Of a stretch of 64,000 bases of DNA, positions 19,158-28,008 are shown piece by piece. The notes below the pieces were generated by a model. The model saw only the letters and a list, made by a program, of their open reading frames with translations, was not told where the DNA came from and searched no databases. Within the stretch, counting starts at the first letter, position 1. Every line of letters begins with the position of its first letter. Made by a program: the position numbers and the translations under genes. Origin of the DNA: Streptomycetaceae bacterium (GTDB lineage: Bacteria > Actinomycetota > Actinomycetes > Nanopelagicales > Nanopelagicaceae); assembly GCA_027483765.1 (NCBI GenBank), contig JAIXTW010000011.1, positions 111,814-175,813 of the forward strand, read 5' to 3'.

Positions 19158-21695
19158 TTACTGATGGGCTGCTTGCGCCTTTAACGCTCGCACCATTGCA
19201 TCGCGTGATTCCAGAATAGTTCGGCGCAATGCATGCGATGCATCTTTACCCGTGACATCAAGCCAGTGCTGTGCTTTCTTTACTGTCGCATCACTAATTA
19301 CCCATGATGGAAAGAGCAGAGTTGCTGTCGTTTCAGCAATTTCAAAGCCCTTGGTCTCCCAGACTTTAAGGAGAACATCGAAGTATTCATCGACAAACTC
19401 GCTCAGTATTTCAGTATGAAGCGGGTCGTTAAATCCTCGACATGTGTACGAGTGAATTGTGTTGGATAGGTCATCTGTTGTGACAGATCTAAATGCCTCA
19501 GCCTTAGCGGCCTTCGCTGGAAGTAGCGCATATGACATCGCTCCGTATTGCTTGCCATGGGCAGTTTGATCGCGCTTTAACTCACTTTCAATGTCAGCTT
19601 CTGTAAATACTCCGCGCTTAACACCGTTCATGAAGAGGTACCAACGGAGTTCGGCATCGATGGTTAAACCAGCGATAGAGCCACCAAGAATTGATGCAAT
19701 TCGTTCTAATTGGGCAGGGCTGACTGCGGTATTTGCAAAACCTTTTGCGAATTGCAATTGATGATCGCTGCCGGGCTTAGCTGCATCCAGGGCAGCCTCA
19801 ACTGCATTGGCAACTTGCACCCGAAGTGCTTCGCGATGAGAAGGATGGGCATATGCCCAGAGCGCGGTATCTATCTGACCTAACGTGGCGCTCACAATTG
19901 AGATATCTGATTCACTCTTGAGCGCATTCAGTGCAATAGAAATGTAATCAGAGGCAGATAGTTCGGCATCTCTACATGAATCCCATAACGATGCCCAGAT
20001 CAAACCGCGCGCTAATGAATCATCAAGCGCGCCGAGATGGCTCTTCATGGTGGCGATAGAGCGCTCGTCAAAGCGCAACTTGGCATATGTCTGGTCTTTA
20101 TCGTTAATAAGAACTAGGTCGGCTCTCTTAGCACCAGCGAATGCAGTGACTTCGGTGAGTGCACCTGCAATATCTAGCTCCACGCTAGTGCGACGAACCA
20201 GATTTTGACCTTGGATATCGAAGAGGCCAACATGCAAGCGATGCGGCCGTAGTTCAGTTGAACCAACCGGCATTGTTGGCGCTTCTTGTTTAATGGCTAG
20301 TGATTTATAGGTATCGCCATCAAGTGAAATCACTGGGCGCAAAGTGTTAACACCTGCAGTGCGCAGCCAAGTAGCTACCCATGGCGTGAGATCGCGTCCT
20401 GATGCTGCCTCAAGTTGGTCAATCAAATCTTTTAGCGTTGTATTTTCAAAGGCGTGCTGTGCAAAGTAGAGGCGAAGTCCCTTGATGAAATTGTCTCGGC
20501 CCACATGTGCCACAAGTTGCTGCAATACAGATGCACCCTTTGCATAGGAGATTCCATCGAAGTTGGTGCGAACGGCATCGAGATCTTCCATCTCGGTTGC
20601 TATCGGGTGGGTTGTCGAGAGCTGATCAACGCGATACGCCCAATTCTTGCGAAGTGAGTTGAACTCGGTCCATGCCTCGGTGTACTTCGTTGACTCACTA
20701 ACGGATTGATAGGAAGCCCATTCTGCGAATGATTCGTTGAGCCATAAGTCATTCCACCATTGCATAGTGACCAAGTCACCAAACCACATATGGGCCATCT
20801 CGTGATGGATTGTTGTTGCCCGGCTGACATAGTTTCTTTCGGTTACTTTAGATCTAAAGATCAAGACATCTTCGTGGAAGGTTACGCAGCCAACGTTCTC
20901 CATGGCGCCCCAGTTGTACTCGGCAACTGCAATCTGGTCGTATTTTCCAAAGGGGTACGCCAGACCGAAAGTTTTCTCGAAGTAGGCAAAACCTTGCTTG
21001 GTGACTTCAAAGATGTTCGCAGCATCAACGTATTGAAAGAATGATTTACGGGCATAGATTCCCAGCGGAATTGTCTTCTCGCCTTTATATTCATCGTGCA
21101 CCGAGGTGTAAGCGCCAGCAACAATTGCAGTGACGTAGGTAGAAATTACTTGTGAGGTTGCAAATTGAATGAACTTCTTACCCTCGCCCAGCTCTTTCGT
21201 GGATTCAATGGCGTAATTTGAAATTACCTCCCAATGCGCGGGTGTAATTGTGCTGATGGTAAATGTGGCCTTTTGGTCGGGTTGATCAAAACAGGCGTAC
21301 ATACGGCGAGCATCGCCAGTTTCAAACTGTGTATAGAGGTAGACCTCGTCATCGGCTGGGTCAACAAATCGGTGGAGACCTTCACCGGAATTTGAATAAA
21401 CGCCATCGTGCTCAATTTCTAGAACATTCTCTGCTGCAATCGGTGGCAGGTAGATCGTTTCGCCATCAAAGCGCGGGTCAAACTCTGCGCCATTGAGTTT
21501 TGCACTAATTACACGAGCGCCAACACAATCGATATAGGTAGTCGAACCAGGTTGCAGGCCGGTGAATTTCACTGTGGTCTTTACCCGAAAGTTCTCCGGG
21601 CCAGTAGTCAGATCAAGATCAATGGTGTAGCTAGAAACCTTGATAATCGCTGAACGTTCTTCGGCTTCTACTTGCTTGATATTTGTGCCTGGCAC
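19158..21695 (-). CDS. pepN: aminopeptidase N (M1 family)
   Basis: An 845-aa zinc aminopeptidase that removes N-terminal residues from peptides. GAMEN is at 263-267, the zinc site HEMAH at 298-302, and the third ligand in LNESFAEW at E321. The C-terminal ERAP1-like domain (about 520-845) is complete. No signal peptide is seen, so it acts in the cytosol. The start is a GTG at 21695 with GGGAG just upstream. The length fits actinobacterial PepN (~850 aa). Confidence 0.97.
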   Translation of the reverse strand: MPGTNIKQVEAEERSAIIKVSSYTIDLDLTTGPENFRVKTTVKFTGLQPGSTTYIDCVGARVISAKLNGAEFDPRFDGETIYLPPIAAENVLEIEHDGVYSNSGEGLHRFVDPADDEVYLYTQFETGDARRMYACFDQPDQKATFTISTITPAHWEVISNYAIESTKELGEGKKFIQFATSQVISTYVTAIVAGAYTSVHDEYKGEKTIPLGIYARKSFFQYVDAANIFEVTKQGFAYFEKTFGLAYPFGKYDQIAVAEYNWGAMENVGCVTFHEDVLIFRSKVTERNYVSRATTIHHEMAHMWFGDLVTMQWWNDLWLNESFAEWASYQSVSESTKYTEAWTEFNSLRKNWAYRVDQLSTTHPIATEMEDLDAVRTNFDGISYAKGASVLQQLVAHVGRDNFIKGLRLYFAQHAFENTTLKDLIDQLEAASGRDLTPWVATWLRTAGVNTLRPVISLDGDTYKSLAIKQEAPTMPVGSTELRPHRLHVGLFDIQGQNLVRRTSVELDIAGALTEVTAFAGAKRADLVLINDKDQTYAKLRFDERSIATMKSHLGALDDSLARGLIWASLWDSCRDAELSASDYISIALNALKSESDISIVSATLGQIDTALWAYAHPSHREALRVQVANAVEAALDAAKPGSDHQLQFAKGFANTAVSPAQLERIASILGGSIAGLTIDAELRWYLFMNGVKRGVFTEADIESELKRDQTAHGKQYGAMSYALLPAKAAKAEAFRSVTTDDLSNTIHSYTCRGFNDPLHTEILSEFVDEYFDVLLKVWETKGFEIAETTATLLFPSWVISDATVKKAQHWLDVTGKDASHALRRTILESRDAMVRALKAQAAHQ

Positions 21696-21761
21696 GAGTG
21701 CTCCCTATGTGCGTGATGTAAAGACCATATCCAACCACTTAGCTGCAGATTCGGCACAGGT

Positions 21762-21767
21762 TAAGAT
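21762..21767 (+). promoter_or_regulatory. -10 element TAAGAT of trmB (leaderless)
   Basis: TAAGAT is followed by 6 nt and ATG 21774, with no ribosome binding site. Confidence 0.45.
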
Positions 21768-21773
21768 TGATAA

Positions 21774-22433
21774 ATGGAACAAGACTCGGTACGCACATAT
21801 CGCTTGCGCGGGTCTCGCATCACCGCCCCACAGCAGAGCGCCCTTGATAAGTATTGGGGCATATATGGAATGCAGTACTCCGAAGATTTCATTGATATCC
21901 CAGCTCTCTTCCCAACTGCTTCACAGATTGTGCTTGAAATCGGTTTTGGCATGGGCGAAGCAACAGCCCTGATTGGCCGAGATTTTCCAGAGACCGGATT
22001 TGTCGCAGTTGAAGTTCATAAACCTGGCATCGGCAAATTGATGGCCAGAATTGAGGAGCTTGCCTTAAGCAATATCAGAATCATTGAGGGAGATGCACAT
22101 CCGATTCTGAAAACAATGATTGCCGACAACTCAGTTGATATTATTCATCTCTTCTTTCCAGATCCGTGGCCTAAGAAACGACATAACAAGCGCCGAATTG
22201 TAAATAGTGAATTCCTTAAACTTATTTATCCAAAGATTAAATCAGGTGGGTATATTCATATCGCAACCGATTGGGTGCCATACGCCGAACATATTCAAGA
22301 AGTTTTCGCAGCCAGCGCGCTATTTACTGGGGGAGTAGTTGAACGGCCAGAGTGGCGGCCGGTAACACGATTTGAAGGCCAGGGGATTACGAAAGATCAT
22401 CAAGTAACCGACCTTCGATACTTTAAAGTTTAA
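21774..22433 (+). CDS. trmB: tRNA (guanine-46-N7)-methyltransferase
   Basis: TrmB makes m7G46 in the variable loop of tRNAs. The 219-aa protein has the SAM site LEIGFGMGEA, the acidic AVEVHKPGI, and the TrmB signature HLFFPDPWPKKRHNKRR, then ATDW. The family size is normal. Its stop overlaps the convergent rpiB stop by 3 nt. Confidence 0.95.
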   Translation: MEQDSVRTYRLRGSRITAPQQSALDKYWGIYGMQYSEDFIDIPALFPTASQIVLEIGFGMGEATALIGRDFPETGFVAVEVHKPGIGKLMARIEELALSNIRIIEGDAHPILKTMIADNSVDIIHLFFPDPWPKKRHNKRRIVNSEFLKLIYPKIKSGGYIHIATDWVPYAEHIQEVFAASALFTGGVVERPEWRPVTRFEGQGITKDHQVTDLRYFKV

Positions 22434-22885
22434 ATTTCCCCAGTAACTTCATAATTTCCCACCTTTGTAATTCTGCGCACATGGCGTTCATCTCCCGGGA
22501 ATTTTGTCGCGATAAAGGTATCGATCAGCTGCTTCACAAAATCGGCATCGTGTAGTCGTTGACCCACGGCAATCACATTCGCATTGTTATGTTCACGAGC
22601 TAACTTGGCGGTTTCAAGACTCCAGACAAGGGCTGCTCGAATCCCTTTCACCTTATTTGCCGCTATCTGTTCGCCGTTACCAGAACCACCTAAAACAATT
22701 CCAAGTGATGTTTCATCCTTTGCAACAGCCTCAGCGCAAGGAATACAGAAATCTGGATAATCATCGAGGGCGTCATATTCGTAGGGCCCGTGGTCGGTGA
22801 CGTCGTGGCCATTAACTACAAGATGAGTAATCAATTCATTTTTGAATTCGAGACCAGCATGATCGCTACCAATGTGAATGCGCAT
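22430..22885 (-). CDS. rpiB: ribose-5-phosphate isomerase B
   Basis: A 151-aa LacAB/RpiB-family enzyme that interconverts ribose-5-P and ribulose-5-P. HIGSDHAGLEFK at the N terminus, GIVLGGSGNGEQIAANKVKG (base-type active site with Ser instead of Cys) and NNANVIAVGQR match RpiB. The actinobacterial form has Glu/Ser at the catalytic position, as here. ATG 22885 is chosen over an in-frame codon at 22900. It may process the product of the rbsK cassette 17 kb away. Confidence 0.93.
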   Translation of the reverse strand: MRIHIGSDHAGLEFKNELITHLVVNGHDVTDHGPYEYDALDDYPDFCIPCAEAVAKDETSLGIVLGGSGNGEQIAANKVKGIRAALVWSLETAKLAREHNNANVIAVGQRLHDADFVKQLIDTFIATKFPGDERHVRRITKVGNYEVTGEI

Positions 22886-22918
22886 GGGTAATTTAAGCAT
22901 GAGGTCGAGCGGGCATGT

Positions 22919-22954
22919 GAAAACCCCGCCACACTTTCGCGTGACGGGGTTTTC
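22919..22954 (-). terminator. rho-independent terminator after the Ala-rich secreted protein gene
   Basis: Perfect 10-bp arms GAAAACCCCG and CGGGGTTTTC (22919-22928 and 22945-22954) with an imperfect inner CAC/GTG stem. It sits between the stop at 22986 and the rpiB start. The T tract is part of the stem, so it may be bidirectional. Confidence 0.72.
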
Positions 22955-22985
22955 TACCCACGGAGGTACTACATGTTGGAACTAT

Positions 22986-23666
22986 TTATGCTGCAGCAGA
23001 TGCGGTTGCTCTTGGAGCAGGCATTCTTGGCGCTTTAGCAAAATCACCTTTTCCTTTATGACCAAATCCACCTTTGAATCCACCCTTTGGACCCGCAGTG
23101 CGAACTTCGTTTACTTCTTCAGTGACATGTGCAACGAGGCGCTCTTTCAGGAAAGTTGCCTGTGCAGCCGTTAGCTTTCCAGCCGTTACTGCTGCATCGA
23201 TTCGCTTTGTCTCATCTGCAACGAGTGCAGCAATAAGAGCATCCTTCTTCGCGCCAGCAATTGCGGCAAGGGTTTCTCCTGCTGCAAGGCGTGACTTAAT
23301 CGTTGCAGTATCAACACCGATCGTTGTAGAGATTAATACCAGCTCTGCCGCTTTTTCAGCCCGTAGCGGCTTTGCAAGTTCTGCTGCTGCACGTGCTGCA
23401 GTGCGGGCTGCTTCGGCTGCAACCTTTGCTGCGTCAGCGGCTGCAATGATTGCATCTGCTTGTGCTTGTGTGATTGTTCCCTTTGTAACAAGTGCTGAAA
23501 GTGTGGCGGCAAGATCTAATCCTCGAGGTCCCTTAACGCCATTTGCACCTGGATTAGTTACTGAGACTCGTGTTGATTTCGTAGCTGCAGCTGAAACTCC
23601 AACTGTGCTAGAAGTAAGAGCCACAGTTGTAATCACAATCGCTGCAATTTTTCTCTGTGTTGACAT
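22986..23666 (-). CDS. secreted Ala-rich helical protein with internal repeats
   Basis: A 226-aa protein with a signal peptide (STQRKIAAIVITTVALTSST, cleavage near ASA-AA at about 27). The mature part is Ala-rich and helical, with paired modules resembling DUF2680-type repeats: LVTKGTITQAQADAI and VTAGKLTAAQATFLKERLV. A KSRLAAGETLAAIAG segment lies between them. The tail is Gly/Lys/His-rich (GGFKGGFGHKGKGD) then Pro/Ala. I do not know its function; cell-surface or metal-binding roles are possible. ATG 23666 is chosen because GGAG is 8 nt upstream, against 2 nt for ATG 23672. Confidence 0.75.
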   Translation of the reverse strand: MSTQRKIAAIVITTVALTSSTVGVSAAATKSTRVSVTNPGANGVKGPRGLDLAATLSALVTKGTITQAQADAIIAAADAAKVAAEAARTAARAAAELAKPLRAEKAAELVLISTTIGVDTATIKSRLAAGETLAAIAGAKKDALIAALVADETKRIDAAVTAGKLTAAQATFLKERLVAHVTEEVNEVRTAGPKGGFKGGFGHKGKGDFAKAPRMPAPRATASAAA

Positions 23667-23758
23667 TTGCATGTCTCCTGTTCCTTGCGTTGTGCCGAAA
23701 CCCTCGTTTCGACCTGGTTGAACTAAAGCGTCCTAGGTTCAGAAAGATACCCAAATTT

Positions 23759-23777
23759 CCTGAGAGGCTCCTGAGAG
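23759..23777. promoter_or_regulatory. tandem CCTGAGAG repeats, candidate response-regulator site
   Basis: CCTGAGAG occurs at 23759-23766 and 23770-23777, 11 nt apart. On the minus strand this reads CTCTCAGG twice. A third weaker copy (CTGTGAGTTTCC) starts at 23792. Helical-phase direct repeats are typical for OmpR/PhoB-type regulators. It lies about 95 nt before the Ala-rich gene and 135 nt before the collagen-like gene. Confidence 0.5.
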
Positions 23778-23910
23778 TTTCCGTATGGAATCTGTGAGTT
23801 TCCTACCTCTTTACTCACGGGCTTCCTGTGCGCACGTAGGGGTTTCTCCGATTCTAGGAATCCGCCCGCCACTTCAGACTGGGAAGACATTCCAGAGACA
23901 GGGGTAACCA

Positions 23911-24945
23911 GTGAAAGCATCACGAGTAGCCGTCCTATTCACTATTGCAATTCTTGCCACATCAACCTCAGTAATTTCGGTCAGTGCCGCAGGTCGAACT
24001 GCTGCATCAATTCCAAACACAATTCTTAATGGAAAAGGTGCACCGCTAGCTTCACTCGGAATCAACGGTGACTTTTACATCGATACCCGGAGCCTTTTGA
24101 TTTATGGACCAAAAGCAAAAGGTAAGTGGTTGGTGCCACAGAACTTACAAGGACCAATTGGTGCAACAGGTGTTACCGGTAGCGATGGAAAGAATGGATC
24201 TGATGCAAAAATTGGAGCGAGCAATACGAGTCTTGTTGGATCAGTCGGTGCGCAAGGCGAGCGAGGCTTGACGGGAGCAGCTGGTCCTGCAGGCCCTGCT
24301 GGAGCAACAGGTGCGACAGGTTCCTCAGGTTCAGGAAGCGGAACTCCAGGTGCAACGGGCGCAGCTGGTGCAACCGGAGCAACGGGTGCATCTGGTGCTG
24401 CGGGAAGCACGGGACCTGCGGGACCAACGGGTTCAACTGGAGCGACAGGGCTTACAGGTGCAAATGGTGCAGCTGGTGCTCAAGGAGACGCTGGTAGCGC
24501 TGGTACTTCAGGAATTTCTAAAGCGATCTCAAATACATTTTCAATCGGCGATATAAGTGGAAATGCAGGAACATCGAACACGGGTTCTGTGACCGGATTT
24601 AAGGCAAACAAAAGTTACGTAGTCCGATTCAACATTGTAGGTTTTCAGCCAAGTAACTCGAGTGAATATCTATTACCTATGTCCTTGAGTTTTGCCGCCA
24701 TTAATGGAGCTCCGGTTATCAGCACTAGTTACTCAATTCTTCACGGTTATTCTTATCGGAGCGGTGCAATCCGTTATGAAAATTCATTTGTTGCAGAGGT
24801 AACTCTTGACGGAACAGGCGTTGTTACTGACTATGGATTGACACTCACTGTTATTTCTGCGAGAGCCACAAACGCGACAGACTTGGTTAGATTCAGTAGT
24901 TCCTATGTAGCGCTACAAGTCGATTCAGTCGGGTCGGCCTTTTAA
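23911..24945 (+). CDS. secreted collagen-like Gly-X-Y repeat protein
   Basis: A 344-aa protein with a signal peptide (about residues 1-27), an N-terminal domain with LGINGDFYIDTRSLLIYGP, and a collagen-like Gly-X-Y tract from about residue 81 to 203, interrupted at about 101-110. X-Y pairs are mostly Ala-Thr, Ala-Gly and Pro-Ala, so triple-helix formation is plausible. A C-terminal 140-residue beta-rich domain follows and may trimerise. The function is unknown, perhaps surface structure or adhesion. The start is GTG 23911. It is not part of the conserved synteny block. Confidence 0.85.
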   Translation: MKASRVAVLFTIAILATSTSVISVSAAGRTAASIPNTILNGKGAPLASLGINGDFYIDTRSLLIYGPKAKGKWLVPQNLQGPIGATGVTGSDGKNGSDAKIGASNTSLVGSVGAQGERGLTGAAGPAGPAGATGATGSSGSGSGTPGATGAAGATGATGASGAAGSTGPAGPTGSTGATGLTGANGAAGAQGDAGSAGTSGISKAISNTFSIGDISGNAGTSNTGSVTGFKANKSYVVRFNIVGFQPSNSSEYLLPMSLSFAAINGAPVISTSYSILHGYSYRSGAIRYENSFVAEVTLDGTGVVTDYGLTLTVISARATNATDLVRFSSSYVALQVDSVGSAF

Positions 24946-24949
24946 AACA

Positions 24950-25023
24950 TGGAGCGGGTGACCGGGATCGAACCGGCATGGCCAGCTTGGAAGGCTGGGG
25001 CTCTACCATTGAGCTACACCCGC
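24950..25023 (-). tRNA. tRNA-Gly (anticodon TCC)
   Basis: A complete cloverleaf: acceptor GCGGGTG/CACCCGC, anticodon loop CTTCCAA, T-loop TTCGATC, discriminator T. A CCA end is encoded (24950-24952 on the minus strand). It reads GGA/GGG. Confidence 0.95.
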
Positions 25024-25078
25024 GAGTGGTGCGAAGGATGAGCGTACAGGGTGTGTAACCGAGAGTAAAAAATTACTC

Positions 25079-25084
25079 TAGACT
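25079..25084 (+). promoter_or_regulatory. -10 element TAGACT of tRNA-Pro
   Basis: TAGACT ends 14 nt before the tRNA-Pro 5' end, fitting initiation about 7 nt upstream of the mature RNA. The same hexamer is used at six protein genes in the window. Confidence 0.55.
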
Positions 25085-25098
25085 CCGGTGTTGCGCCT

Positions 25099-25174
25099 CG
25101 GGGCGTAGCGTAGTGGCTAGCGCGCCTGCTTTGGGAGCAGGAGATCGGGAGTTCGAATCTCCCCGCCCCGACCA
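25099..25174 (+). tRNA. tRNA-Pro (anticodon TGG)
   Basis: A complete cloverleaf: acceptor CGGGGCG/CGCCCCG, anticodon loop TTTGGGA in a CCTGC/GCAGG stem, T-loop TTCGAAT, discriminator A and encoded CCA (25172-25174). Confidence 0.95.
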
Positions 25175-25222
25175 GAATTTCTTCACAGTACTAAAGCTGT
25201 CATTAACAAATAGGAGCACTTC

Positions 25223-26527
25223 GTGAAAAGCACCGTCGAGACACTTTCCTCAACTCGCGTTCGTTTAGAAGTTGAAGTTCCTTATGCAGAGTTAACAAAT
25301 CACGTTGCAGCTGCATATAAGAAGGTGGCAGCACAGGTAAACATTCCAGGTTTCCGTAAGGGCAAAGTTCCGGCAGCGATGATTGATCAGCGCGTAGGCC
25401 GTGGAACTGTCATTGATGAGGCTATTAATCAAGCTCTGCCAGAGTTTTACGGCAAGGCTGCACGTGAGCACGATGTGCTTGTTGTGGGTCGACCAACTGT
25501 CGATGTAAAGGAATTTGTTGATAACGACAAGCTCATCTTTACCGTTGAGGTAAATGTGCGCCCAGAAGTAAATCTTCCAGATTTCTCAAAACTCACCATT
25601 ACGGTCGATGATGTAGTTGTTGCCGACACTGATATCAACGAGCAGCTCGATGAACTTCGCGCTCGCTTCGGAACATTGAATTCAGTCGAGCGTGCGACAA
25701 AAACTGGTGATTTCGTGACTATCGATCTCACAGCGCGCATTGATGGCGCCGAAGTAGATGGTGGAAAAGCGAACGAGATTTCATACGAAGTTGGTTCAAA
25801 CCGCATGATTGACGGCTTAGATGAAGCTCTCGTTGGAATGAGCGCGGGGGATACCAAGACTTTTACAACGCAGCTTGTCGGTCAGAAAGATGACGAAAAG
25901 GGCGATGTCGAAATTGTTGTGAAGGCTGTTAAAGAGCGTGAGCTTCCAACAGCCGATGATTCATTTGCGAAGTTGGCATCTGAATTCGACACACTCGATG
26001 AACTCAAGGCAGATTTCGCAGAGCGTTTAACTCGTGTGAAGAAGATGGAACAAGGAGCACAAGCTCGCGACTTACTCCTTGAAAAATTACTTGCCGACCT
26101 GGACATTCCGGTTCCAGATGACATAGTTCTTGAGGAAGTAAATGACCACCTCGAAGGCGAAGGACGCCAGGAAGATGCTGAGCACCGCGCTGAAGTAGAT
26201 GGCCAGGTTCGCGCTTCAATCAAATCTGATTTCCTACTCGATGCCATTGTGAAGGTAGAAGAAGTACAAGTTACCGAAATCGAACTCACTGAATATCTCA
26301 TTCGCATGTCTCAGCGATATGGAATGGGTCCGGAGCAATTCGCGCAAGAACTTCAAAAGGCTGGACAGATTAGCCAAGTCGTTGCTGAGGTAACTCGCGC
26401 TAAAGCGCTGGCATCCGTTCTTGGTCGCGTTTCAGTTGTCGACAAGTCTGGAAACAGCATTGATCTCGAGGCGCTTCGTCCACAACAGGGTCAGCCAACA
26501 GCGCCAGCAGAGGCGATTGCCGAGTAA
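25223..26527 (+). CDS. tig: trigger factor
   Basis: A ribosome-associated chaperone and prolyl isomerase, 434 aa. The ribosome-binding motif GFRKGKVP is at about residue 44, the FKBP-like PPIase domain spans about 150-230 (GDFVTIDLTARIDGAEVDGG), and an acidic helical C-terminal chaperone domain follows. GTG start at 25223 with AGGAGC upstream. It heads the tig-clpP1-clpP2-clpX block, as in other actinobacteria. Confidence 0.96.
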   Translation: MKSTVETLSSTRVRLEVEVPYAELTNHVAAAYKKVAAQVNIPGFRKGKVPAAMIDQRVGRGTVIDEAINQALPEFYGKAAREHDVLVVGRPTVDVKEFVDNDKLIFTVEVNVRPEVNLPDFSKLTITVDDVVVADTDINEQLDELRARFGTLNSVERATKTGDFVTIDLTARIDGAEVDGGKANEISYEVGSNRMIDGLDEALVGMSAGDTKTFTTQLVGQKDDEKGDVEIVVKAVKERELPTADDSFAKLASEFDTLDELKADFAERLTRVKKMEQGAQARDLLLEKLLADLDIPVPDDIVLEEVNDHLEGEGRQEDAEHRAEVDGQVRASIKSDFLLDAIVKVEEVQVTEIELTEYLIRMSQRYGMGPEQFAQELQKAGQISQVVAEVTRAKALASVLGRVSVVDKSGNSIDLEALRPQQGQPTAPAEAIAE

Positions 26528-26644
26528 ATCTTTAGCCGTAAGCGAACATCTCTCGTTTTAGCCGCTATCTCATCTTTTTGGGAAGCATTTTCTTCCCGCA
26601 ATTGTTAAGGTCACTACAAGGAAAAGTTATTGGGAGGATGAAAC

Positions 26645-27271
26645 GTGGATTTTATTAACCCACAGGACAACACAACTGTTGGCCGCTCAGTCGGTTCAGA
26701 ACCATTCGGACTCGGCGATCAGATTTATAGCCGTTTGCTCCGAGAGCGAATCATCTTTCTAGCGGGCGAAGTTCGCGACGAAATGGCGAACGCCATTTGT
26801 GCGCAGATGTTATTGCTAGCTGCCGAAGATTCTGAAAAAGATATCTACCTCTACATCAACTCACCTGGTGGTTCGGTCACCGCAGGTATGGCCATTTACG
26901 ACACGATGCATTACATCAAAAACGATGTCGCAACTGTTGCCATGGGAATGGCCGCATCAATGGGTCAGTTCCTGCTCACTGCGGGAGCACCTGGCAAGCG
27001 TTATGCAACGCCACATGCCCGCATCTTGATGCACCAACCTTTGGGTGGCATCGGTGGAACTGCAACAGATATTCGTATTCAGGCAGAACAGATGGCAATT
27101 ACAAAGCTGACTATGTCTGAACTCAATGCAAAGCACACCGGACAAACTTTGGAAAAGATTATTGCCGATTCTGATCGTGACAATTGGTTCAATGCCAAAG
27201 ACGCACTCGAATACGGATTCATCGATCACATCGCTTCAAATGAAGGCCAAATCGCGGGAGGTAAGAAGTAA
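26645..27271 (+). CDS. clpP1: ATP-dependent Clp protease proteolytic subunit 1
   Basis: A 208-aa serine protease subunit that works with ClpX. The catalytic Ser105 lies in GMAASMGQ, His130 in HARILMHQP, and the Asp region in [18 protein letters not shown] 26645 has GGGAGG 7 nt upstream. Actinobacterial ClpP1 and ClpP2 form a mixed tetradecamer, so the pair is expected to be essential. Confidence 0.96.
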   Translation: MDFINPQDNTTVGRSVGSEPFGLGDQIYSRLLRERIIFLAGEVRDEMANAICAQMLLLAAEDSEKDIYLYINSPGGSVTAGMAIYDTMHYIKNDVATVAMGMAASMGQFLLTAGAPGKRYATPHARILMHQPLGGIGGTATDIRIQAEQMAITKLTMSELNAKHTGQTLEKIIADSDRDNWFNAKDALEYGFIDHIASNEGQIAGGKK

Positions 27272-27897
27272 TGAAGCACATTCAAGAGATTACGAACCGC
27301 TATGTTCTTCCAACAATTGAAGAGAAGACCGCATACGGCTTTAAGCGCCTTGATCCATATACAAAGTTATTCGAGGAGCGCATCATCTTCTTAGGTCAGG
27401 CAATTGATGACACTGTGGCAAACGATGTCATGGCGCAGTTGCTTACACTCGAATCAATGGATCCAGATCGCGATATCTCGATCTACATCAACTCTCCTGG
27501 TGGATCATTTACTGCGCTCACTGCCATCTATGACACCATGCAATTTGTTCGTCCAGACATCACAACAATCTGTCTTGGACAAGCAGCATCTGCTGCGGCA
27601 ATCATCTTGGCTGGTGGCACAAAAGGTAAGCGCTACGGACTCGAGCACTCTCGTATTTTGATTCACCAACCTTCATCTGAGGGCGGCGGACAGGCATCGG
27701 ATATCGAAATCCAAGCGCGCGAAATTCTTCGCATGCGTGGCTTGCTCGAAACGATGCTTGCAAAGCATTCAAATAAGTCAGTAGCAGAGATTGAAAAAGA
27801 TATCGAGCGCGACAAGATTCTTACAGCTGCAGAAGCAGTCGAATACGGAATCATCGATAAGGTAATGGCTTCTCGAAAGGCTAAGCCGTCCGCGTAA
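27271..27897 (+). CDS. clpP2: ATP-dependent Clp protease proteolytic subunit 2
   Basis: The second ClpP, 208 aa. The catalytic Ser107 lies in GQAASAAAI and His132 in [10 protein letters not shown]. It shares the fold but only moderate identity with ClpP1. Its ATG overlaps the clpP1 TAA by one base, which would give the two subunits in equal amounts. Confidence 0.96.
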   Translation: MKHIQEITNRYVLPTIEEKTAYGFKRLDPYTKLFEERIIFLGQAIDDTVANDVMAQLLTLESMDPDRDISIYINSPGGSFTALTAIYDTMQFVRPDITTICLGQAASAAAIILAGGTKGKRYGLEHSRILIHQPSSEGGGQASDIEIQAREILRMRGLLETMLAKHSNKSVAEIEKDIERDKILTAAEAVEYGIIDKVMASRKAKPSA

Positions 27898-27995
27898 GTT
27901 TTCGCTAACGGGGTGAAGTCGAAGTTGCCCCCTTATTCATCTATGGGCGAACAAAGTCAGGCTTGATTTAGCGCGCAATTTTTCGCTCTAAAAAC

Positions 27996-28001
27996 TATTA
28001 T
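27996..28001 (+). promoter_or_regulatory. -10 element TATTAT of clpX (leaderless)
   Basis: TATTAT is followed by 7 nt and ATG 28009, with no ribosome site. It gives clpX its own promoter after the clpP pair. Confidence 0.5.
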
Positions 28002-28008
28002 TTACGTC

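Noticed and set aside
23074..23721. Long 215-aa ORF on the plus strand opposite the Ala-rich gene
   Set aside because: Ala/Ser-rich mirror of a GC-biased coding strand; no start signal, and the minus frame has a signal peptide and ribosome site.
24151..24520. Repetitive DNA in the collagen-like gene, considered as a CRISPR or minisatellite
   Set aside because: The periodicity is a 9-nt/3-codon coding pattern with no constant repeat and spacer units.
25447..25857. Ser/Thr-rich ORFs antisense to tig, valS, gatB and ilvD
   Set aside because: All are frame shadows of well-identified genes with no independent start signals.
26534..26547. Possible ClgR operator before clpP1 (AGCCGTAAGCGAAC)
   Set aside because: It differs from the corynebacterial ClgR consensus at two core positions and lacks the upstream flank; too weak alone.
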